Assembly: GCA_020831625.1 (NCBI GenBank)
Contig: JAFIGD010000046.1
Span: forward strand, 1 to 38,804
Reading direction: 5' to 3'
Source of the DNA: Verrucomicrobiota bacterium
Lineage (GTDB): Bacteria; Verrucomicrobiota; Kiritimatiellia; SS1-B-03-39; UBA6053
DNA: 38,804 nucleotides
Shown: positions 26,123 to 33,624 of the stretch, piece by piece
Layout: the number at the start of each line of letters is the position of its first letter
Numbering within the stretch: the stretch's first letter is position 1
The notes under the pieces: generated by a model
Database searches by the model: none
What the model saw: only the letters and a program-made list of their open reading frames with translations
Told to the model about the DNA's origin: nothing
Position numbers and translations under genes: made by a program

Positions 26123-29100
26123 ATGAAATCAACCCGAAATATTTCCCTCACACTCCTCATTATCCTTTGCGCCGGTCTGCGGCCTTTCGCGCAACAGATT
26201 CCTGAAGAAAGCCGCATCGCCCGGCTGCCTCCCGGCACCGGCCTGGTTCTCATCAATCCGCTGGATGACACCCGCAGCACCGACCGGGGCCGCCACAACA
26301 TTCAACAGATCGATTCCTTCGTCGAAACCGGAATCCCAGCACGTCTAGGCACCCGCATGTTGCGGCTCCGCTCCCTTTCCACCGGTCGCAACGGGAAAGC
26401 ATCCTACTGGCTTCCCGCAGACACATCCTCCCGCTTTGACGTCTTCGGCTTTTGGATCTACCTCGAGGACAATCACCGGGTCAATCAACTGGGCATCGAG
26501 GTGACCGACGGCGAAGGCGAAATGCTCCTCGCCATGAAAGAGGTCGGCACCCTCAGCGGCTGGCACTGGGTCGAATTTGTGCCCGAGGACTTCCGCTCCT
26601 CCTTTAACCAGCCTCAACACAGCGGAGCCCTGGTGCAGCCCCTGCGCCGCATCGGCATCACCTGGTTTGCTCCCGAAGGCGAAAACACCTTCCTCGTGGA
26701 CGGACTCGTCGGCCGCGCTCCCGGTCAGGGAGGCGAATTCAACCTCGAAATCCAAACTCCGCACTATTTTTTGCACGACGACCCGGTCCGCGCCGCCGTC
26801 ACCCTCAATAACCCCACCTCCGAACCGCGCACCGTGGAGATTTCCTACAAAATACAGCGCGATTCCCATATGGTCCCCACCCCGCCCCCGCACCCGGACT
26901 GGGGCACCGACATTGCCCACGGCCGTCCCAATCAAACCTGGCACGACGGGAATCTCCTCGATGAAGGCTCGCTGACCGACGGCATCGATCACACCTACGC
27001 GGAAACTCCCTGGGGCCAGGGCTCCAAAGGGGCCATGCAACAGATCGATCTCGAATCGGTTCAAGAAATCAAAGCCATCACCCTGGTCCCCGCAGACGGC
27101 AACTGGCTGCGGCTTCTCAACGTTTCCACCTCGACCGACGGCGAAACCTTCACCCCGGTTGCCAACCTGCAGAACATCGATCTGCAGGGGCTGCGCCACG
27201 AACGGCTGCTGAAACCCGAAACGCCGGTCAGCGCCCGGCACCTGCACTTTGAGCATCATGATCAGGGTCAGGGCGTTCAAAAAATCACCCTGCCCTCGCT
27301 TATCCGGGTCTTCGACGGGGTGGAGAACGAGACCTGGCAGGCACCCGAAACCGGTGAGGTGGTGGCCGAAGGCTCCCTGCGCTTCGAGGCCGCCCCCGGC
27401 CGCTTTGCCCTCGGGGAACTCATCACCTCCTCCAGTCCCGGCCCCGGCGCCTATCTGTTTTCCTACACCGTGAACGACGGCGAACGCACCTACGGGTCCT
27501 GGCGTCATCTCTTTGTGCGCACCGCCCCGGTCGAAACCCTGCCGAAGTACGGACGTTTCGGCCTGAACGTCAATTCCGACATCAACGTCCGCTGGTTCCG
27601 GGAGATGGGCTTTTCCTGGATCCGCTACGAAAATCACAAATGGAATTTTGTCTCCCCGGAGGAGGGGAAATATTTCTTCGACGGATCCGTCGCCCCCTGG
27701 CGCGTCCCCTTCGACCGTCATTATCAGAGCTTCATAGACAATGAACTCCAAATCCTCCCTTATCTCTTCCAGTCCCCCCGCTGGATTTCCTCGGCGGAGG
27801 ATCCCGGACACCGCCGCGCCGCCCAGCATCCGCCCAAAGATTTGAGCCGCTTTGGGGAGTTCGTCTTTCAAAGCGTCGCCCGCTACGGCTCTGTGGTCCA
27901 TCCGGAGGAGGTCCTCAAAACCAACGACAAAAAAACCGGACTCAATAAAATCCAGGTCTACTCGCTTTGGAACGAGCCCAATCTGGATCACCCGCACTAC
28001 GGTCATTTCATCGGACCGCTGACGGATTACTTTGAAATGTTCCGCTACGGCGCCATCGCCGCCAAACAAGCAGATCCCAGTGTCCGGGTCGCCACCGCCG
28101 GCTTTGCCGGCATTGATCTGGACCTCATCGATCAGCTCGCCTCGTATACCTACGCCAACGGCCGCACTCCCGTGGACTACGCGGACGTGCTCAACGCCCA
28201 CCATTACACCGCGCGTCAGCCCCCCGAAACCGCGCGCGTCAACACCAACATCCAGCGCGGCCGCGATGTCGTCGAAGGCCCCACCTTCGAGGAGCGCGTG
28301 CTCCGCCTCGACCACTGGCGCCGCCGCAACATGCCCGGAAAAGAAATGTGGATGACCGAAACCGGATACGACACCGGCGGTCACGAGTCCGTCTCCTACC
28401 GCGAACAGGCCTCCCGCATTCCGCGTCTGCTCATGATCGCTCTCGGCAGCGGCTTTGATCAGGTCCATCTCTACCGCTCCTCCGGCAGCACCCCCCGCAA
28501 ATACGAGGCCACCGGGATTTTCGATGACCAGTGGAACCCCAAGCCCTCCGCCTTCAGCTTCGCGACCCTCATTCAGGAACTCGACGGCTATGATCTCGGT
28601 GTCCGCATCCCCCATCCCAATGAAAATGTCTGGGCATACGGATGGAAAACCGGCGACGATGTCGTCATCGCCGCCTGGGTGCTTGGCGAATCCACGCAAC
28701 TGGGGTTCGACCTCGGGTCGGCCACCGTCACCGACAGCTTTGGCCACCGCGCCACCCGCAAGGTGACCGCCGATTTTCAAATCAGCGACTTTCCGGTCTA
28801 CATCCGCGACATCAGCAACCGCGCCGAAGCACAGCGGCTCTTCGAGGCCGGTCTCGCCGCCCGCCGCGACCTGTACGCCCGCCGCGAACGCATGGCTCAA
28901 GCCCCCGGCTTCGGCTTTGACTTCGGCAAAGGCGAACGCATTGGCGCCTTCGACCTCGGAACCGTCCGCCGCTACCGCGCCATCCTCGGTCGGGAATCCT
29001 TCAGTCCCGAACAGGGATACGGCTTTGAAGGAAATCTCGAGCGCATCACCGCCTCGGAGCGCGCCTGGATTCGCGACGACGCCGCCCGCGACGAACTCCG

Positions 29101-29359
29101 TCTCCCCCAGGACACCGCCTTTGTCTTCAACGCCCCCGGCGGACGCATGGCGCTCGACCTCTCCGCCAACGACCGCGCCCGCTTCCGCATCACTTCCGGA
29201 GAGTCCGTACAGGAAATCGACTTCGAAGGCGGCGGCGACTACCGCCGGGTCATTCTCAACATTGGGGACACCCCCGTCCGGGTCACCGCCCTCGGTCACA
29301 CCAGCAGCCTCCGCTGGCTGCGCGTCTTCCCCGAACCCTACAGCGACCACGTGAACTGA
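26123..29359 (+). CDS. Very large secreted clan-A-like glycosidase with discoidin-like domain (paralogue 2)
   Basis: A 1078-residue exported protein with the signal peptide MKSTRNISLTLLIILCAGLR, ending near FAQ. An N-terminal jelly-roll-like domain (~40-200; FGFWIYLED, NTFLVDGLVG) is followed by a discoidin-like binding region (~270-400; IDLESVQEIKAITLVPADG) and a TIM barrel (~475-820). Acid/base is WNEPN (E618) and nucleophile MTETGYD (E746). A helical spacer and a malectin-like C-terminus (FGFDFGKGERIGAFDLG) end the protein. It parallels paralogue 1 domain for domain; the pair is divergent around the regulator and probably arose by duplication. The phosphoesterase-like gene follows after 3 bp. 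The exact GH family and substrate are not assigned. Confidence 0.82.
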   Translation: MKSTRNISLTLLIILCAGLRPFAQQIPEESRIARLPPGTGLVLINPLDDTRSTDRGRHNIQQIDSFVETGIPARLGTRMLRLRSLSTGRNGKASYWLPADTSSRFDVFGFWIYLEDNHRVNQLGIEVTDGEGEMLLAMKEVGTLSGWHWVEFVPEDFRSSFNQPQHSGALVQPLRRIGITWFAPEGENTFLVDGLVGRAPGQGGEFNLEIQTPHYFLHDDPVRAAVTLNNPTSEPRTVEISYKIQRDSHMVPTPPPHPDWGTDIAHGRPNQTWHDGNLLDEGSLTDGIDHTYAETPWGQGSKGAMQQIDLESVQEIKAITLVPADGNWLRLLNVSTSTDGETFTPVANLQNIDLQGLRHERLLKPETPVSARHLHFEHHDQGQGVQKITLPSLIRVFDGVENETWQAPETGEVVAEGSLRFEAAPGRFALGELITSSSPGPGAYLFSYTVNDGERTYGSWRHLFVRTAPVETLPKYGRFGLNVNSDINVRWFREMGFSWIRYENHKWNFVSPEEGKYFFDGSVAPWRVPFDRHYQSFIDNELQILPYLFQSPRWISSAEDPGHRRAAQHPPKDLSRFGEFVFQSVARYGSVVHPEEVLKTNDKKTGLNKIQVYSLWNEPNLDHPHYGHFIGPLTDYFEMFRYGAIAAKQADPSVRVATAGFAGIDLDLIDQLASYTYANGRTPVDYADVLNAHHYTARQPPETARVNTNIQRGRDVVEGPTFEERVLRLDHWRRRNMPGKEMWMTETGYDTGGHESVSYREQASRIPRLLMIALGSGFDQVHLYRSSGSTPRKYEATGIFDDQWNPKPSAFSFATLIQELDGYDLGVRIPHPNENVWAYGWKTGDDVVIAAWVLGESTQLGFDLGSATVTDSFGHRATRKVTADFQISDFPVYIRDISNRAEAQRLFEAGLAARRDLYARRERMAQAPGFGFDFGKGERIGAFDLGTVRRYRAILGRESFSPEQGYGFEGNLERITASERAWIRDDAARDELRLPQDTAFVFNAPGGRMALDLSANDRARFRITSGESVQEIDFEGGGDYRRVILNIGDTPVRVTALGHTSSLRWLRVFPEPYSDHVN

Positions 29360-29362
29360 ACC

Positions 29363-31156
29363 ATGAAAACACCATCCCAAACCCTCCTTCTCGCCCTCGC
29401 CGTCTGCCTCACCCCGCTCATTGCGGAAGAGCCGGAGGCCTTCAATCCGGTCGGACTCATGCTCACCTGGCAGCGCGATCCCACCACCACCATGACCATT
29501 GACTGGCAGCGCCGCGCCGAGGAACTCTACCGCCCCGCGCAAATCCACTACCGCCTTCGCGGAGAGCAGGCTCCCTGGATTGTTGTGGAGGCTGACCGCT
29601 TCGACTTCCCCTACTCCACCCGTAAAATCGACCGCGTGGAACTCACCGGGCTCCACCCCGGCACCGAATACGAGTTCCGGGGCGATGCGGACTCCCCCGT
29701 CTTCTATTTCCGCACCGCGCCCGCGAAGCTCGAGGGCCGTCTCCGCCTGGCCGTTGGCGGCGACATGCGCCACCGTCAAAGCCGCATGGAATCCATCAAC
29801 CGCGTGGCCATGGCCGAAGAACCCGACATCATCTACCTCGGCGGCGACTACGCCTACGCCGACGGACGCGAGGACCGACTCTACCGCTGGTATGAGTACT
29901 TCGACGCCAAACGCAACAGCCTCATCGCCCCCGACGGACGCGTCACTCCCGTGGTCGGTGCCATCGGCAATCACGAGGTGCGCGGCGGCTACGCCTGGGG
30001 CCGCATGGTGAACGACGCCGCCCGCCTGGAATTCGCCCCCTACTTTTACGCCCTGTTCGCCTTCCCCGGCCTGCCCGGATACGGCGTGCTCGATTTCGGC
30101 GACTATCTAAGCCTGATCGTCCTCGATTCCGACCACACCAATCCCATCCCGGGTACCCAGACCGACTGGCTCCGCGCCACCCTCGCCGCCCGAACCCGCG
30201 TCACCCACGTGCTTCCCACCTACCACGTGCCCGCCTACCCTTCGCACCGTGCCTTTGACGACCGCGCCGCCACCCTCGTCCGCGAAAACTGGCCACCTCT
30301 CTTTGACGAATTCGGCATCCGCCTCGCCTTCGAGCATCACGACCACCTCTACAAGCGCACCCATCCCATCCGCAACAACCGCGTCGATCCCAACGGCGTC
30401 GTCTACATGGGCGACGGTGCCTGGGGCGTCTGGACCCGCGATCCGCATCCCGTGGACCAAACCTGGTACCTCGCCGAAGCCGAAAACACCCTCCACGTCA
30501 TCATGCTCGATCTCTATCCCGACCGGCAGGAGCTCTATGTCCTCAATCCCGACGGCGAACGCATCGATGAATATGTGATCCATCTCGACCGCCCCGCGCC
30601 CGTGGAAGAACAGTTCATCGGCCTTCGCCCGGACTCCCCGCCCCCTCCGGCCGCCACCCGCCCCGTCCCCGCGCCGAAGGAAACACCCGCAGAGGAGGCT
30701 GCGGCGGCCGTTGTGCCCGACGCCCTGCCCCCGGGTGCCGGACAGCTTGTGCTCTCCCCGGAACAGGTCACCCTCGAATCCGGCGAGGGCGATGCCGGGC
30801 TGCTGCTCAGTCTGCAGGAGACCATCGGCGATCCCCGTGCCGGCACTGCGGGACGGCCGACCGAAGGCTGGCGGCCAAGTTGGCGCTTTGACGATTATCC
30901 GGTCTCCGCCATCATCGACCTGAAAACGCCCCATCACCTCACCCACCTCTACTTCTTCGATGCCAACAATGACGGGATCATCCGCTTCGAGGCCGAAATC
31001 AGCGGGGAATGGCAACAAATCGCCGAAGATGATCAGAAGCTCTTCAACCGCTGGGTCGGACACGACATCAACGTCACCACCCAACGCATCCGTTTCACCG
31101 CCGAATCCCGCGTCATCCCCAATGAAATCATCCTCTACGGCACTCCCGCCGAATAG
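29363..31156 (+). CDS. Purple-acid-phosphatase-like metallophosphoesterase with C-terminal beta domain
   Basis: A 597-residue exported protein (signal MKTPSQTLLLALAVCLTPLIA). An N-terminal fibronectin-like domain (~25-120; PVGLMLTWQRDPTTTMTIDWQ) precedes a calcineurin-like dinuclear metal domain. Metal ligands appear in the family order: GGDMR (D134), GGDYAY (D162, Y165), GNHE (N203, H204), TYHVPAYPSH (H288) and HHDH (H326, H328). The GHxH glycine is replaced by His. After a proline/alanine linker (~440-465) comes a ~130-residue beta domain with a discoidin-like look (HHLTHLYFFDANND), perhaps a carbohydrate-binding module. It is coupled to the upstream glycosidase, which suggests removal of phosphate or phosphodiester groups from the same glycan. 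No Shine-Dalgarno is evident; translation probably re-initiates. Confidence 0.83.
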   Translation: MKTPSQTLLLALAVCLTPLIAEEPEAFNPVGLMLTWQRDPTTTMTIDWQRRAEELYRPAQIHYRLRGEQAPWIVVEADRFDFPYSTRKIDRVELTGLHPGTEYEFRGDADSPVFYFRTAPAKLEGRLRLAVGGDMRHRQSRMESINRVAMAEEPDIIYLGGDYAYADGREDRLYRWYEYFDAKRNSLIAPDGRVTPVVGAIGNHEVRGGYAWGRMVNDAARLEFAPYFYALFAFPGLPGYGVLDFGDYLSLIVLDSDHTNPIPGTQTDWLRATLAARTRVTHVLPTYHVPAYPSHRAFDDRAATLVRENWPPLFDEFGIRLAFEHHDHLYKRTHPIRNNRVDPNGVVYMGDGAWGVWTRDPHPVDQTWYLAEAENTLHVIMLDLYPDRQELYVLNPDGERIDEYVIHLDRPAPVEEQFIGLRPDSPPPPAATRPVPAPKETPAEEAAAAVVPDALPPGAGQLVLSPEQVTLESGEGDAGLLLSLQETIGDPRAGTAGRPTEGWRPSWRFDDYPVSAIIDLKTPHHLTHLYFFDANNDGIIRFEAEISGEWQQIAEDDQKLFNRWVGHDINVTTQRIRFTAESRVIPNEIILYGTPAE

Positions 31157-31170
31157 GCCCCGATTTTAAA

Positions 31171-31180
31171 ACATATCAGT
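31171..31180 (+). promoter_or_regulatory. Weak operator copy (ACATATCAGT), for the PEP-CTERM gene
   Basis: Matches the 8-bp core CATATCAG, 91 bp before the PEP-CTERM start. It ends 26 bp before a TTGACG -35, exactly as at the 26123 gene. Confidence 0.5.
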
Positions 31181-31206
31181 TAATCACAGCCTCCCCTGCT
31201 TATCCA

Positions 31207-31236
31207 TTGACGCTTTAGGCATAGGCGGGGTAGAGT
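31207..31236 (+). promoter_or_regulatory. Candidate promoter of the PEP-CTERM gene
   Basis: TTGACG at 31207-31212 and TAGAGT at 31231-31236 are spaced 18 bp apart, 35 bp before the first ATG. The -35 is close to consensus. Confidence 0.45.
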
Positions 31237-31270
31237 AACATAGAATAGAAATTTCCACACAAGGAGATCG

Positions 31271-32017
31271 ATGATGAAAATGAAAAAAATCTTACTACCC
31301 ATTGCGGCAACCCTCCTCTCGGGAGCAGCCCTCGCCAGCCAAATCATTTTGATTGATTTTGGAAGTGCCGGAGGGGCCGGAGGAATGGGTTGGAACACTT
31401 TGGCGAATGCGTCAGCGACAGGGACATCCACCTTCAACCTGGATGATACCAATAATGATTCCAGCGGTTTAAGCGTAGGTCCCTTCACTGCGGCCGGGGT
31501 TGACGGAGCGGGAACCAATCTAAATGTTACGACCACTGGCGGACCGGTGAATTTACAATCCACACATATACCCACTTGGGCGAATGCCAATGCGATCAAC
31601 GACCACTTTCTCCTTACAGGTTCGAGTGCCACCGGCGGGTTCGCAATTACCGGACTACAAGCCGGATGGACCTACAATGTGAATTTGGCGGTGTTTGCGG
31701 ATAATTCCGACCGATTTGCCACATACAATTTTGACGTGTACGACGCTGTGGATGAATCCTACAGAAACGTGGGCTTATTTGCCGGTATCAACTCCCGGTA
31801 TAATGTTTCGCTGGGAAATCTTGGCAACGACCTTTACGTCACCTTTACCGCGCTTAGCAATGAAACAACGCTTCGAGTTCTGGCCACAACTGGATCAGGT
31901 AGTGGAGACCGAGCAGCGTTCAACGCCATGCAAATCGTCGCCATCCCCGAGCCCTCCACCATCCTGCTCAGCCTCCTTGCCCTGGGGACCGCCGTCCTGC
32001 TTCGCCGCCGCAAGTAA
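31271..32017 (+). CDS. PEP-CTERM-anchored exported protein
   Basis: A 248-residue secreted protein with the signal peptide MMKMKKILLPIAATLLSGAALA. The mature part is rich in Gly, Thr, Asn and Ser with beta-strand periodicity. It ends in a classical PEP-CTERM sorting signal: IPEPST, a Leu-rich hydrophobic segment and the basic tail RRRK. Such proteins are processed by an exosortase (EpsH/XrtA type) and end up at the cell surface or in the matrix; none of the exosortase genes is in the window. AAGGAG precedes the two adjacent ATGs. The gene is clearly richer in A and T than its neighbours. It has an operator-like site and its own promoter. The ligand or role is unknown; a beta-sandwich glycan-binding protein is possible. 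Confidence 0.88.
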   Translation: MMKMKKILLPIAATLLSGAALASQIILIDFGSAGGAGGMGWNTLANASATGTSTFNLDDTNNDSSGLSVGPFTAAGVDGAGTNLNVTTTGGPVNLQSTHIPTWANANAINDHFLLTGSSATGGFAITGLQAGWTYNVNLAVFADNSDRFATYNFDVYDAVDESYRNVGLFAGINSRYNVSLGNLGNDLYVTFTALSNETTLRVLATTGSGSGDRAAFNAMQIVAIPEPSTILLSLLALGTAVLLRRRK

Positions 32018-32047
32018 GCGGAAAAATGCAGTAGTTCCGCGTTTTGT
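32018..32047 (+). terminator. Possible terminator after the PEP-CTERM gene
   Basis: GCGGAA at 32018-32023 pairs with TTCCGC at 32035-32040 (loop of 11) and is followed by GTTTTGT. The stem is short, so this is only a moderate candidate. Confidence 0.4.
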
Positions 32048-32349
32048 GTCGATTTATAGAAAAACAAGAAATTTCAAACCACGGATTCAGGTTAATAGAT
32101 CTGCCTGAAACAAGATCCGTAACCCTTTGTGATTTAATCCACTGGTGCCTAACAGCACCCTGGCTCACAGCACGCTGCTCCACAGCATCCGTGGTCTGCA
32201 TCCGTGGTCTTTTTCTGCCCCCTGCCGCAAAGAAGACGACAAAGGTTGCGGAAAAAGGTTCTGTGGTGTGCGGCTGGAAAGCCGCCCCTCCGAAGACTTT
32301 ACCCCTATTTTCCTTCTTGTTTTACTTCGGTTGATTAGATCGACTGGCC
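32048..32349. other. Non-coding spacer with short repeats and hairpins
   Basis: No gene is visible. The spacer holds a perfect 13-bp tandem repeat GCATCCGTGGTCT (32185-32197 and 32198-32210) and an inverse copy of its core, CCACGGAT, at 32079-32086. A hairpin GCGGCT-GGAA-AGCCGC lies at 32270-32285, and CCGCAA/TTGCGG arms at 32225-32230 and 32246-32251. The hairpins may end transcription of the minus-strand lyase gene or be REP-like elements. Confidence 0.6.
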
Positions 32350-33564
32350 CTAACGACAGTACTCCGGCCCCGCAAACACCAGGCCCCGCTCATCCTCCTT
32401 CGGCCAGTCCGGCAGCGTCCCCCATGCCTCACGAAAAAGCGGATCCGAATCAAACCGCATCGCCGCCGACAAAAACATTCGCGCCAGTGCCTCCATGCGC
32501 TCTTTGCTCTCCAGGCCACCGGCCCGGAAGGGCGTCCCGAGAATATGCCGGGCCAGCCAGACCCCTCCCAGACGAATCGAACGTCCGCCGGGAGTGACCC
32601 GCTCCCAGAGTCCTTTCACTCCAACCCGCTCCCCCAGTTTGGCCAGATTCATCAGCGCAAACATCGCAAAGCAAATATAGGTGAACGGAATCGCCCGCCA
32701 GCATTCCTCCGGCAGCGATCCGTCCTCCGCCATTTGCGCGTCCAGCAATCCGGGTAAATCGCCTTCCAGCGTTTCGCGCACCAGCGCCTCGCGACCGGTG
32801 AACAACGCATACGCGCAGACTTGCACCCGATACCACAGCGCGTGGTTGTTGCGGGTATTCTTCTCATCCTGGCCCAGAGGACTCTCCAGCAGCCAGTTCA
32901 AAAACGCGCTGAACCAGGCACGCAGACCCTGCCAAAGCGCTTTCGTGAATTCCGGCGCATCCTCAAACACCCGCAGCGCATCCAACAGGAGCGGCAAACA
33001 GGAGCCCTCGATGGCTCCGCCGTAGGAAACAAACACCCCCCGGCCCGCCACGCCCTCCACCCGGCGGGGCGGATACCCCGGCGGTCCCGCCACCCCTTCG
33101 ATTCCGGGAATGTATTGCGCAAACGTCATGTGCGGGTTCATCCGCGTTTTATCGTCGATAAACCAAACCCTCAACAACTCCGCCGCACGATCGGCATACC
33201 GCGCATCCCTGGAAAAGCCGTATGCGATGGAGAGCAGTTGCACCGTATGCACCAGACGCGCCAGGCGTCCCAAATCGTACTGATCCAGCTCCGGATTCGG
33301 CACCCCGTCCCGCGCCACATACGGCAGGCCGTCCGCCGTGTCCGGATTGGGATGATAATAGCGGCTCAAACTGAAATAATCATGCGCATCCCCCGAAGGC
33401 GAAGGCAACCGTTTGTCGGTTACGGACCAGGGCCCCATCCCGCATGCCGCATCAGCTTTAGCATTTAGAAAATCCGGATTGCCCCTCCCGTGCCGAAAAG
33501 CGTCCTCTGGTAAAAACAGCTCTCGGTAGCGTACCTCCTCAAATCTGGCGTTCTGCTTTGTCAT
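32350..33564 (-). CDS. Alginate-lyase-superfamily polysaccharide lyase (PF05426-like)
   Basis: A 404-residue (alpha/alpha)-barrel protein resembling the alginate lyase domain family that includes PL5 and PL38. Typical features are the DYFSLSRYYHPNPDTADGLPY stretch followed by RDG..NPE (about residues 61-91), a helical tract with LVHTVQLLSIAYGF, and the NNHALWYRVQ motif (~240), which in the family carries active-site Asn and His residues. Family members cleave uronic-acid polymers by beta-elimination; alginate, glucuronan or an oligouronide are all possible. There is no signal peptide, so it is probably cytoplasmic. GAAAGG precedes the ATG. An exact operator copy 51 bp upstream places it in the glycan regulon. 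Confidence 0.82.
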   Translation of the reverse strand: MTKQNARFEEVRYRELFLPEDAFRHGRGNPDFLNAKADAACGMGPWSVTDKRLPSPSGDAHDYFSLSRYYHPNPDTADGLPYVARDGVPNPELDQYDLGRLARLVHTVQLLSIAYGFSRDARYADRAAELLRVWFIDDKTRMNPHMTFAQYIPGIEGVAGPPGYPPRRVEGVAGRGVFVSYGGAIEGSCLPLLLDALRVFEDAPEFTKALWQGLRAWFSAFLNWLLESPLGQDEKNTRNNHALWYRVQVCAYALFTGREALVRETLEGDLPGLLDAQMAEDGSLPEECWRAIPFTYICFAMFALMNLAKLGERVGVKGLWERVTPGGRSIRLGGVWLARHILGTPFRAGGLESKERMEALARMFLSAAMRFDSDPLFREAWGTLPDWPKEDERGLVFAGPEYCR

Positions 33565-33614
33565 CCAGCCTTTCTGAACCGTGATTCCCGCAATTCAAGC
33601 CACATCGGCAAGGA

Positions 33615-33624
33615 TCATATCAGA
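33615..33624 (-). promoter_or_regulatory. Operator copy 5 (TCATATCAGA), for the lyase gene
   Basis: An exact match within the 12-bp palindrome-like ATCATATCAGAT. It overlaps the stop codon (33620-33622) of the upstream ABC ATPase gene and lies 51 bp before the lyase ATG. Confidence 0.75.

Noticed and set aside
26345-29974. A 1209-codon open frame on the minus strand opposite the glycosidase and phosphatase genes
   Set aside because: It is antisense to two genes with clear catalytic motifs and signal peptides; its Gly/Val/Ala/Asp-rich product is a by-product of GC-rich third positions.
32018-32349. tRNA or small RNA gene
   Set aside because: The hairpins do not form a cloverleaf, and there is no T-loop GTTCRA-type box or acceptor pairing.
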